This document shows positions 24,131 to 34,200 of a stretch of 64,000 bases of DNA, one piece after another. Made by a program: the position numbers and the translations under genes. Origin of the DNA: Planococcus citri (lineage: Eukaryota; Arthropoda; Insecta; Hemiptera; Pseudococcidae); the NCBI RefSeq assembly GCF_950023065.1, contig NC_088679.1:10602001-10666000 (forward strand). The letters are read 5' to 3'. Position 1 is the first letter of the stretch; each line of letters starts with the position of its first letter. The notes under the pieces were generated by a model. The model had not been told where the DNA came from. It saw only the letters and a program-made list of their open reading frames with translations, and ran no database searches.

Positions 24131-24647
24131 CAAAATTTTTAAAAAGAGAGGCGCTCTGTTAAAGGAACAAAAGTTGTATTAATAATTCGCATTCAAGCAT
24201 AGACACAATGGAAGAAGACCAACCATCATTTTTCAAAAACTTTTTAAAATTTTTATTTGAACTCCCAAATACCTATCTTTCATTGAAACTTGAAACGAAT
24301 GATGAACTGGACAGAATACTGAACTGAATACTGAAATTTTGTTTCATGTTTTTATTCTTTCATCCAGTATTTCTGTCTTTCCATCCTTCCACCCTAGTGA
24401 AAAAATACCAATGCTTTTTAAAATACCATAGGTTATCAATACTGTAAACCATACACTGAAAGAAATAATTTTCAAAACGCTTTATTCAGTCCCGAAATTG
24501 ATGCAATGGTTACTGCACAGTACAGTAATTTTCAAATTACATCATTTTGATGTAATGAATACATAGGTTAAATCAGAGAATGCATCAAGTGATGGAATGA
24601 GTACATCGCCAGGATGGATTTATTGCATCACGTTTCAAAATTCATTT

Positions 24648-25988
24648 GAAGAGCTCAATTCCAAAATGTGCTTTGTCCAAAAAAAAAAAAATACGTTTTT
24701 TGACGGAATTCTGTAGTTTGGATCGTTACTCACAAAGGTAGGATGTCAACGAACCAAAAATTAGCCTGCAACGCCTCTATCTAGGGCATCGAAAACCTCT
24801 TCATTTTTTTTTACAATTCCAAAAAGTGCTTAGTCCAATATTTTGATCAAAATCGTCGATCCGCAGCGAAAGGGGCACCTTTTATACGTATGTACATACA
24901 TGTATGCTTATGCACGATGAGAAAGTAGTTTTTGTCACTGTTTGGTAGCTTGTATACAGTTCGAAAACGCAGAATGAAAATCCGTAGCGCTAGCCCTGTG
25001 GCAGTGATGATGGATTGCAGAATGGAAAGTAGGCAGTTTGATTGAGACCTCAGGCAAAAAAATTTTTAATTTTTTTTCAAATTTTTTTTTACTATTTCGA
25101 TTTTTTTTGAAGTTGATTTTTGACAAAAGTTTTTTTCTTTTGAAATATAATTATAATGAATTTTTGTGCAAAATTTAAATTATTCAAAATGATTTTTTTC
25201 CAAAAATTGAAAATTTTTGTACTTTTCTAAAAAAAAAATTATTATTTTTCCATAAATGTTTACGTACCTACTAAAATACAGACCAAAAACATTTTCCTTG
25301 AATTAAAAATTTGTTGTTTTTGTCGGCAAAATGTCATGAAAAAATTTGTTTTATTCAACTATTCAACCAAACTACCACTCCAAAAAGTGCCAAGTCCAAT
25401 AGGGTGCAGTAGTCCATTACCTAACAAAACATTGTACCAGTCAAAAACGTGCCAAGTACCGCATTTCAACGTGATAATTTTTGAAACTAATCTGTATGCA
25501 GTTCCAAAAAGTGCTTAGTCCCATTTTTCGCGACTTTGTACACAGATTGAGGAGCGATATTCCAAAACGCCCTATGTCCATTTTGAAAAATTAATTTTTA
25601 GTCTGGTAAATTGGCTATTTAGGCGGGTTTAAAACTTTACTAGGGTGGATTTATGATGTTAGGAGTGTAGCTATACACTTCATCCACCAGATACCGCTAA
25701 AAAAAATTCAATAAAAATGGACAAAGTGCGTTTTGGAACACTTTTTATTTTTAAAAACGCAATTCGAAAAAAATGCACTAAGGGCGTTTTGGAATATCGC
25801 TCCTCGATTGAACAAATATGTGTCATTTTGAAAAAAAAAATTGCAGGGAAAATATTCGGAATGCATTACACTACACTTTCTGGTATTGAAAAATGACATT
25901 AAAACGTCTTTGTGAGTTCACGAATTTTATTTTTGATTTGCCAAAAACAAAAACTTTGGACAAAGCACATTTTGGAATTGAGCTCTTC
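24648..25988. mobile_element. Nested inverted-repeat element with 4 bp duplication ATTT
   Basis: Ends GAAGAGCTCAATTCCAAAAT (continuing gtgctttgtcca) at 24648 and its exact-looking complement ending at 25988. Flanks ATTT at 24644-24647 and 25989-25992. Internal words aaaaagtgcttagtccaa recur at 24820, 25385 and 25505. No transposase. It contains the related smaller element at 25549-25805. Confidence 0.8.
25549..25805. mobile_element. 257 bp inverted-repeat element with 4 bp duplication GATT
   Basis: Ends GAGGAGCGATATTCCAAAAC (continuing gccct-tgtcca) and complement; flanks GATT at 25545-25548 and 25806-25809. The terminal repeat aligns with that of the surrounding element (GA-GAGC, then ATTCCAAAA, then TGTCCA), so the two are relatives, the smaller one having jumped into the larger. 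Confidence 0.8.
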
Positions 25989-26254
25989 ATTTCTATGTTC
26001 TCATTACATTTCTTTGGGGACTCAGTCCTGTAGACATGGTATTCAAAACATTATTTGGTGGGTAATAAGTAGGTACATTGTATAGTAAGCAATGATTACA
26101 TTCCTTAAACATGACTGAGAACCATGTAGTGATTTACTGAATACAGTAAACGATGTACTGAGTACATCACCATACTGCAATGAAATCATTTTTTTTCAAA
26201 CAGTGAAAACCCTATAAATACTTCGAGGGCCTGAATCAAATATTGTACTCGCGG

Positions 26255-26325
26255 CCATGTCGTTAAGTGTAGGTAGTTATGGAACGAGAGGTTGAGGGTT
26301 CGAATCCCAGTCAGGTAGGAAAATT
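26255..26325 (+). ncRNA. tRNA-like fragment (SINE head or tRNA pseudogene)
   Basis: gagggttcgaatcccag at 26293-26310 carries a good RNA polymerase III B-box (GGTTCGAATCC). About 35 bp upstream is a weak A-box-like stretch (gtcgttaagtgtagg). Only three of five T-stem pairs form, so it is not a functional tRNA. It lies inside the TA-flanked element at 24454-26597. Confidence 0.35.
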
Positions 26326-26659
26326 TTCTTAGGAAAATAAGGTCTAGAAAAAATGAAAAATTCGTTGTAGTGAGAATTATTTAGATGTGCGGAGAAACGT
26401 GAAATTGATATCACCTATCCCCATTTTTTAAATATTGTTGAATAAAAACGATGGAATGGTTACTGCACTTCTGTGTAATAGTTACTTCTCTAAATATGTA
26501 CTGATTAATGCGTTTCATTCCTGTACCAAAATTACCGCGTTTTAATGCACTGAGTGCATCGTTTCAATGTAACTATTACTGTTTATTTCTTTCAGTGTAT
26601 GATGAAAATACCTATTCGTTTTTGAAACTATTGGTATTTTTTCACATGGGTGTCTTTCC

Positions 26660-26780
26660 ATCTGTCCATCTCCATCTTCTTGTCATTTTATCTCTTTGTC
26701 TTTTCATCCTTTCGTCTTTATGCCTTTTTGTCTTTTCGCCTTTCTGTCTTTTTGCCTTTTCGTCTTTTTGCTGTGAAATG
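26660..26780 (-). repeat. Pyrimidine-rich CTTTTCGTC minisatellite
   Basis: About twelve repeats of an 8-10 bp word, cttttcgt / ctttttgcc / cttttcat. The minus strand translates as a Lys/Arg/Asp/Glu-rich run, a typical repeat artefact. Confidence 0.65.
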
Positions 26781-26929
26781 GCCCCAACCAAAGCGAGGGG
26801 AAAAGCTCTTGACTTCATAAAGAAATATATTTTTTTAATGTCAACATTATTCAAATTTAATCAAAAGTTTTTTGAAATTCCAGGGCTCTTACATTTTTTT
26901 ACTAAAAAAATTGACTTTAGTAACCTAAA

Positions 26930-27330
26930 ACGCTCAAAAAAGTAACCAAAAAGTAACCAAAAAAGTGACAAAACAAAGACAATACACGTTTATTACAAAA
27001 AAAAATTATCAAAAAAACAGAATTTTTTGTTCTTAACTTAATTAAATCTAAAAGTGAAGAGACTTGACAATTTCAGCAAAAGAGAAGGGTATTTTTTTTA
27101 GCAATTTCTGGTGAAAAAACGACACATTAGAACTATTATTGAGAATTTAGGCTAAAAACGAGACTTTTTGCTATTTTTGACAGAAAGCGAGACTTCCACA
27201 ATAATTTCAGTAAAAGGCAGGGCTTCTCAACCATTTTTATCAAAAAAGCGAAACATTTTAGACTCATAATAACTGATAAGTTGATAAAATGCAAGACTTC
27301 AACAATTTTTGCAAAAAAACATGACTTTCT
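26930..27330 (+). repeat. Degenerate GCGAGACTTTTT satellite block
   Basis: agtaaccaaaaaagtg doublets at the left, then the aaaagcgagactt / gcaatttctgg phrases of the same family as at 16600-18320. Confidence 0.55.
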
Positions 27331-29470
27331 GGGAATTTATCAATTTATGACAAAACCGACCAGCGAAAAAATTGCCTGAGCATAGCGAAGGTGCATCAAT
27401 ATGAGAAATGGAAAAATCTGTTTCAAGTAACCTTTCACAAAATTTCCTGACTTCTGAGTAAAAAATGCTCTAAACCAAAATGCCCTAAACCAAAATGCCC
27501 TGACTTGTCAAATGTCCAAACCGACCAAATTCCCTAACTGTAGAACAGGTCGAGTACTCGTATAAGCCACAATTAGATTTTTAGCTGATTTCCATACCTT
27601 CTGAAGAAATTTCAAAATTCTCGAATCGTTCTGGAAGCTCCAGAATGGCTTGAAAGTGTGAAAATAAACTGTAATCATTCATCAGATTTTTAAAAAAAAC
27701 ATACGTAAATCGCCGGAATTAGTCAAATTTAGATTTTCAAAATTCGCCAAAAAACGAAAAATCAATTTGGGCAGCTGAAATTTTGATAATGGGGGTTTCA
27801 AAATTTGCCGTTTTCAAAAATCGTGGTCTCATTCAAATCGGAGGTGGGCACTTTGAGAGGTTCTCTTGTTAGATTTTCTAGATTTTTGGTACCTATGATT
27901 TATGTAGTATGTTTTGAGTCATCTCGCATTAGTACATAAATGCATATATTGCAAGGCAGAAGATGTTGAAATCTTTGAATCTGAGTACAGGTTTTTTCCA
28001 ACTATCGTCTCATTTTAATTACCTAATGCAATTCGAGAAAAGAAGCAATTCCTAAAGATTACCTACTCAAACATTTGTGTATATTCGATATTCGTTGTTA
28101 TTTTAAAAACAAATTCTTCAATTTCCGACTTCCCTTCTACCTCCCTTCACCTTCCCCATTTATTCCGTCATCGTTGATCACCGAAGCGGGTAGTTACAAT
28201 ATATTCGACATGGTTTTTGTTTTCACATCATGACCTACATCGTACAATATAAAAGTATTATGTATTTTTGTGTACAAACCGCCTACTCAGAAAAGCTCAT
28301 TTTCACGCGTCACGTCATTCAGATGTAAGTTAATGCAGTCTCGTTGGCATCGATTACTCGATTAACCTAGCTTTGTTCTCTTAAAGCCATTCTATCGTCA
28401 TCGTTTGATTAAAACTTGATTTTTTTCCCCGATAGGCTATTCGAGAATCGAGACGCTACTATGGTAACATGGCCATGTTTGATATCAGTTGTTATTTGCT
28501 CTAATAACGAAAAAGAAAAATGACGATTGATTTGGTTTATATAGACTATGCTATACTTACGTATATACTACACTATATTATATTCGACGACAACGAACAG
28601 AGTTTTATATTTCTTCAACGTCGCCGCCGAAGCCACCGCATCATCCCCGCGCGCGTACGAAAATCCATAACTTATTTCAGTCTATGGAGTCTTATTTCAC
28701 ATTTCCACCTACGCTCCTTATCGCGAAAAATGATACAAAAAGTAGTCGCGTATACCTCTACTATACCTATCGATTGCTCGACTTGAAACTCGATTAGAAT
28801 TTTTTTTGGATGTCGTAATTTTTTAAAATCAACTTTTAGCCGAAAGTTTTCATCGCACGAATGAGGCGTTGCTCGTGGAATTCAAGAATTTCGTCGAGTC
28901 GATTATGTATTAGTATGCCAATAAGTTCTGAGAGAAGAATTTTTTTAAATTTTCGAGCAACAAGAGAAGAATTTAATTAATCGATTAGCGTATAATTTAT
29001 CGGCTTCTTATCTCGGATTAATGGAGGTTTTAAAAGCGAAAAAAATTGAACGAGAATAAATTTTCGAAATTTGCATATTTGCTGTTAAAGCTTAAGTATA
29101 GATACGCTGCTGGTACGAAATTGGCTAAATGCGAAATTTTAATAAGTTTCAAGTATGGGTTTTAGTTTCCATGAATAAAGGGTCATCGTTATTCTTTCTA
29201 AGCTTAAACTATAATACTTTGAATAGAGAAGAATTTTTTGAACAGAATATTAATTTGAAGTAATTTATACATGTACCTAGACGAAGAGGAAAAATTTCAA
29301 TTCTTGTGATTAACTATTGGTGAATTTTACTGACGAGAATTCCGTAGAATTAAAAAAAAAAATGCTCATTGAGGCAAAATTACTAAATTAAATGTGATAG
29401 CAAAAAATACTGATTATGGCTTCCAAGAACTAAAGTAATGAGTTATTATTTGTCTTATCTTTTGTTTCAT
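27331..29470. other. No gene seen; one diverged copy of an interspersed repeat
   Basis: 27470-27510 has a three-fold ctaaaccaaaatgccc tandem. 27600-27870 is a copy of the repeat tail also found at 21290-21500 and, split by the LINE, at 42650-42840 and 46550-46690 (shared: cgttctggaagctccag, aaatttagattttcaaaa, ggcagctgaaattttga). 28100-29430 is AT-rich with one CpG-rich patch near 28620; no recognisable gene. Confidence 0.45.
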
Positions 29471-29474
29471 ATGT

Positions 29475-30214
29475 CATCACCATCATCATCATCATCATTG
29501 AACTTTGACCATGGAGTGAGCTGTTCAGCCCCTCTGGGAAACCGTAGAAGAATTGATCACCTGTCATCAAGTTTTTTCTTTGGTCTTCCTCTGTTCCTCC
29601 TGCCAGTTGGAGTGTATTATTTTATTTGACTTTTCAAGGGGACCATTCGGCAGGCATTCTATCAACGTGTCTTCGCTATTTCATTCTGTAATCTTTCACC
29701 CATCAAATGATTGGCTCTGCTCCTAGCTCCTTCATCAGGATGTCTTCATTCCTTTTTCTATCATGTCTTATAAATCCTGCCGTGACTCGCATGAATCTCA
29801 TTTCCGCCGAGGTTACTCTGCTTTTTACATCCTTTCCTTTCTCATTGTCCATGTTTCACTTCCATACAGCAGCATTGGTCTTGCCAGTGTATTGTAGATT
29901 CTTATTCGAGTTTCAGCTCTGACTTTTCTTGGAGGGATGCCTCAGTTTATCGCCCTGCTTACTCTCAGGAATTTTTTGGTCTTGAGTTGTATGTCGACCT
30001 CTCCTTCATAAGATAGCTCGCATCCAAGATATTTAAAGCTTCTGACTTGTTCTACATCTACTGGCAGTCCATTTACAACAATTTTACTGTGTATTGGCTC
30101 TTTTCCCTCAAAGGCCATCAGCCATCACTTTTGTTTTTGATAACGAGATTCTCATTCCTTATTTATCATTTGTATATTGGTGAAAATGAAATCTCTCTAA
30201 CCACAGAGCAACAA
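29475..30214 (-). pseudogene. LINE 3' end fragment with (ATG)n tail
   Basis: Minus strand encodes the post-polymerase part of a non-LTR retrotransposon: KAKVMA-like end near 30120, FKYLGCELSYEGEVD near 30020, RAETRIRIYNTLARPMLLYGSE near 29915-29850 (the conserved Y/W-SET region), with small frame changes. It ends at a (GAT)n microsatellite (29475-29500), a 3' terminus typical of RTE-like LINEs. The stretch gcgagctatcttatgaagga is identical to 46475-46500, so this is the same family as the LINE at 43.3-46.5 kb. 5'-truncated near 30214, where a hAT MITE follows. Confidence 0.8.
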
Positions 30215-30222
30215 TGTAGCAC

Positions 30223-30461
30223 TAAAGCTCTTTAATACAAGTATGGAAATAGAGTATGCTCTTAAGAGAGTCATAGCATTTTACGTACTGCGCATGGCAG
30301 GTTGGTGTCATCACGCGGTGGAAAAACCAATGGGGTGCAACGTTGTACGTGAGCAGCTGATTTGATGCGTGCGCAGTCGTGCGCAGTACGTAAAACTTAC
30401 AAAAATGCTATGACTTTCTTAAGAGCATACTCTATTTCCATACTTGTATTAAAGAGCTTTA
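30223..30461. mobile_element. 239 bp hAT-like MITE with perfect 8 bp target duplication
   Basis: Ends TAAAGCTCTTTAATACAAGT and its complement; arms run ~75 bp inward (tatggaaatagagtatgctc, gtcatagcattttacgtact). Flanks are TGTAGCAC on both sides (30215-30222, 30462-30469). Arms are nearly identical, so the insertion is young. No coding content. Confidence 0.9.
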
Positions 30462-31019
30462 TGTAGCACGAAATCGCTAGCAGGGTTGCCACTAACAATT
30501 TTTCAAAAATAGTAGTAAGGTGCACCGGGGCAAGTCAGAATGCGTTTTTCGCAATTTCAAATTTGACCAGCTGTTACTCCCCCCTTCTAATGAACCAATA
30601 TGGATCAAATTTATTATGTAGGTTTCCATAAGGGTTCTTAACTTATGGTGAAAATTTGAGCGCGATTGACTTAGTAGCTTTCACTCAGTGGAATAAAATA
30701 TAAACTGTTACTGTTCTGACTTACCCCAAATTGGGGGAAGTCAGAACAGGCTGAACTTTGCAGAGAAGTAGCTCACAGAGCGTCCTAGAAAAATTGCGCA
30801 CAAACAAAATTGTAGAGAATTTAATTCTTTTTGAGATCACTCTCATCAGATTCTCACTAGGACGCACGGTTTGTCCGCTATATGCAAAAAACTAAGAGAT
30901 AGAAAGTCTGTATTTGAAAACAAATTCAAAACAACAACAAAATACAATTGAGCCAAAGACATCTAAAATGAAACTGGATCGCGAAAATGTTTACGCCGTG
31001 ATGAAGTAAGGGGTAGTAC

Positions 31020-32793
31020 CAATACCACCTATAGTAAAAGGCCTGAGCGCTGTTTTGTGACGTCATCGCTATGAGGGTTTACTTAGGCCCGTAACACACT
31101 ACTGCGATGCGATGCGATGCAACGTTTTCAAACGTCCCATCGCAATGTTAGTTGCATTGAAGTATATGGCGGACAACACACTATGTGATGCGATGCGATG
31201 GGACGTTTTTCAGAAGGCTAAATCCTTGCAACGCGTTGCAAGGTTTGTAGTTGATGTACAAAAGTCTGAGACGTCGCATGCGATGCTTTCCTGTGATTGG
31301 TTGATTTTACCTCCACGAATTGTGATAATCTGATAAGAGAGATGCACTTGTAATTTTAGCAGTACATGAACGAAAAAATTATTATTGTGATTTATTTTCT
31401 ATTCTTTTTTGAAAAGATTTCTTCATCACATAAGTATTATTGAAAAATAATAGCAACACTTGAGAATATTAAGCACACAGACGAATGATTGAAGTGCAAG
31501 TGAGTTGGCCAAGATCACAAAATTTGACTTCCAAATTACTTCCTAGTTCCTACAATGGAAATACAGTTCTCGCTATTATTCTTTAGTGACAAACCACAAA
31601 TTTATGATTCTTCTACGTTATTTACAAGATCAAAATTGTTAATCTAATTCGGGTGATGGGTACATGATAACGTTGAAAACATGCACACCACGGAGATATA
31701 TTATGTAGTGTGTTGTCTTATGTTGAAATGCGATGCGATGCTACGTTTTTGAAAGCATCGCATCGCATTGCATCGCAGTAGTGTGTTACAGGCCTTACGT
31801 ATCTATTGTATCTAAATACACTATGATATGAATGAAAAATACACTCCAACGAATCAATTCCTGTGAAAATTTTTATTTTTCATAGTTTATTCACATGAAT
31901 AATGAATTTAAGATCACTAAGGAATGATTTAAATGAACAAAATGAAAAAATGAGGTGATAAACAACACTGTTTTTCAACATTGAAGATGAAAGTTATGCA
32001 TACACATGACAAAATTATACCTTTCGGAAGATATTACAAAACTCACTAGTGAAATATAATGAATAATTGTCGAATTTGTCCAAATCCCACTCAACTCTAA
32101 TTCCAATGTGTGTATTCCATTTCCATTTTCAACTACTTACAGGTAAAAAACCACAGGACAGGTATAACTGTTTAGTTTCTTCAGCAGTGATATGATCGAT
32201 AAAAACAATTTCTCTGATTTTGCTGACCAACTTGAGTGATAAAATTGATGATTCGAAGTTCGAACACTTTTAGCAAATTGGTTTGAGATTTTGATGGTTT
32301 CTTGATCAGATATCCATTGTAGTTGGATGGTTGTAACTTGTATTCACTATGCAGGTTTAAAACTCATTGTAGATTTTATGGTGCACTATTCATTTCACTG
32401 CAACGTTATTCAAGTAAAACACAGGCACTAGTACACATCAGTTTTCATTTTTATTCACTTCACAAGATATCTACCTACACATCCAAATCACACAACAGTC
32501 ACAACACAAACAGATCACGAAAAATTCACTTTTGTACAAAAATAAAGTAATCCAACACCACCAGTAGTTGAAAACAACAATATTTCATCACTGTACCACA
32601 TTTTAGAACGAATTTAATTAATTAGTCGATCATTTTAATAACTTTTTCAACGAAAGTTTTATTCAATTTCACGAATTCGCCATTTAATCATACGTTAAAA
32701 TTCAAATGGTAAACACAATCGAGTCCCCTTTAGGTGTGACGTCAGAAGGTGATAACGATTCAGCGCTCAGGCCTTTTACTATAGGTGGTATTG
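31020..32793. mobile_element. Middle element of the nest, 33 bp identical ends
   Basis: CAATACCACCTATAGTAAAA plus ggcctgagcgctg at 31020 and an identical inverted copy ending 32793. Flanking 7-mers GTAGTAC (31013-31019) and ATAGTAC (32794-32800) match 6 of 7. The interior outside the nested element is AT-rich with no transposase. Superfamily unclear; identical ends point to recent activity. Confidence 0.75.
31086..31794. mobile_element. Inner element: Harbinger-like MITE with GCGATG repeats
   Basis: Ends GGCCCGTAACACACTACTGC and complement of GGCCTGTAACACACTACTGC, flanked by TTA (31083-31085, 31795-31797), the 3 bp duplication expected of PIF/Harbinger. Immediately inside both ends are tandem gcgatg hexamers; further copies gatgcgatgcgatg lie near 31190 and 31727 next to acgtttt. 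A 73-codon frame at 31112-31333 reads through these repeats and is not a recognised protein. Confidence 0.85.
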
Positions 32794-32906
32794 ATAGTAC
32801 CCTCAAGTCACCTTTTGTAGCACTTCGTCAGATATAAACATAAACCTGTAAGCGCTAGAGCAAGTTTTCCAACTTACCCCGAATTCTGACTTCCCCTGAT
32901 GCACCT

Positions 32907-33690
32907 TAGTTTATTTGTGATTTTTTGCTATTATATGCATGTTTAATTATTTTGACGTTTAAAAAAAATGAAAAATTCTGAAAAATTGAGTTTTTATTAA
33001 ATTAAATGACATAAGTAATTATTTGAAAATTCGAAAAAAAGAAAGACGTTTTCCGGACTTTTTTTTGAAAAAAAGTTTCCATAGGCAAAAAGAAAAACTT
33101 TTCCTGACCTTCTGGATTGGAAAAAGACTGTTACAGACACCCTATACCTATTAAGATCGCATTTAAAAAATGTCTTCAATTTTCAAAACATCTCCACACA
33201 ATTCCACTTTTTATTATTTTTATTCTTCCAACTTCATTAGGGTAGGGGGTGAGAGAGGGCACAAAAATATCGGAATTATTTGAGGGACCGAGGGAGATTT
33301 TCTTATAAAAATTTAATTAAGTATTTTCAACCTTTTTTGTTTTTTTTTTAATTTGGGAGGGGGGGGGTGATAGGGTTTACAAGGGCGTGAGAGATTTTTT
33401 CTTGAGAATGAGATACTTATTCAGAATGATAAAGAGGATGCTTTGTAAAAGAGGAAAAATAAGTTTTTTCTTGAGAAATGAATCATATTTTAAAAATGTG
33501 TACAGACTTTATCATTCATTTTTTCGATTTCAAATTTTTTATGAGGAGGAGAGTTTGCTCATTATCACAGGATCAACATTATTCGGAGGATGAATGAAGG
33601 TTCTGTCTTGAAAAAATGGTCATTTGGAAGATTTTTGATACTGAAAACAGATTTTGATTTATTCCATTTTCTTGATTTTTTTTTCATTGT
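32907..33690. other. No gene seen
   Basis: AT-rich with purine/pyrimidine runs and a G-tract (33355-33367). gacaccctata near 33137 resembles an inverted CAGGGTGTCC-type tip, which could be the remnant end of another satellite-bearing unit. Confidence 0.3.
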
Positions 33691-34200
33691 CAAAGCCTCG
33701 CTTTCCGGCAGAAATAGCAAAAAATCTTCTTCTATTTGTCATAATTGTCGAAAAATCTCGTTTCAGGCTAAGAAATTGTTCCTTTTTCACAAAAAATTCC
33801 AAAAAGCATTTTTTTAATTAATAAAAATTACGCAAAAGACCAACTTTTTTGCCAAAAAGTTTTGCTTTTTAACCGGAAAATAGAAAAATTGATAAAAGGT
33901 ATCATCTTTTTGCCAACAGATGTCAAAAGTCCTGCTTTTTGCTGAAATTGTCAGTCATGCTTTTTACCAAAAATAATTTTAAAAATTTCGCTTTTTCAAA
34001 AATTGACAAAACATTCTTGTTTTACTAACAAAATTTCTAAAAATCATACTTAGTTTTTTGTACATAAAAATTCCAAAAAGTATCACTTTTTTCCGAAAAT
34101 TGTTCAAAAGTTTCGCTTTTTGTCAAAAATTGTCAGAAAATATTTTTCTTATCGCAGAAATACAAATAAGTACTTAAGTCTCGTTTTTTGAAAAAATTAC
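33690..34200 (-). repeat. Degenerate GCGAGACTTTTT satellite, reversed
   Basis: The family phrases occur here in complement (gtcaaaaattgtcagaaa, aaaagtttcgctttttg), i.e. opposite to the other blocks. Confidence 0.6.

Larger units (their letters stand above)
24454..26597. mobile_element. TA-flanked inverted-repeat element hosting two nested elements
   Basis: Ends CACTGAAAGAAATAATT and its complement (ttatttctttcagtg), flanked by TA at 24452-24453 and 26598-26599: Tc1/mariner-like. Next to both ends are words such as gatgcaatggttactgcac, agtacatc and actgagtaca, the subterminal repeats of this element. Its own sequence is about 0.8 kb; 24648-25988 is a later insertion, and a tRNA-like stretch lies at 26255-26320. 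Confidence 0.75.
30518..32906. mobile_element. Outer element of a three-deep nest (TA-flanked)
   Basis: Ends AGGTGCACCGGGGCAAGTCA and complement of AGGTGCATCAGGGGAAGTCA, flanked by TA (30516-30517 and 32907-32908). The word ttctgacttaccccaa / ggggaagtcagaa recurs inside near 30715-30745. It also holds a copy of the ttgtagagaattt module near 30808. Own length without nested DNA is about 0.6 kb. Tc1/mariner-like by the TA, non-autonomous. Confidence 0.75.

Noticed and set aside
26255..26325. Functional tRNA gene
   Set aside because: B-box is good, but only three T-stem pairs form and no acceptor stem can be drawn.
26642..26854. Lys/Arg/Glu-rich 70-codon minus frame
   Set aside because: Product of a pyrimidine-rich minisatellite, not a real coiled coil.
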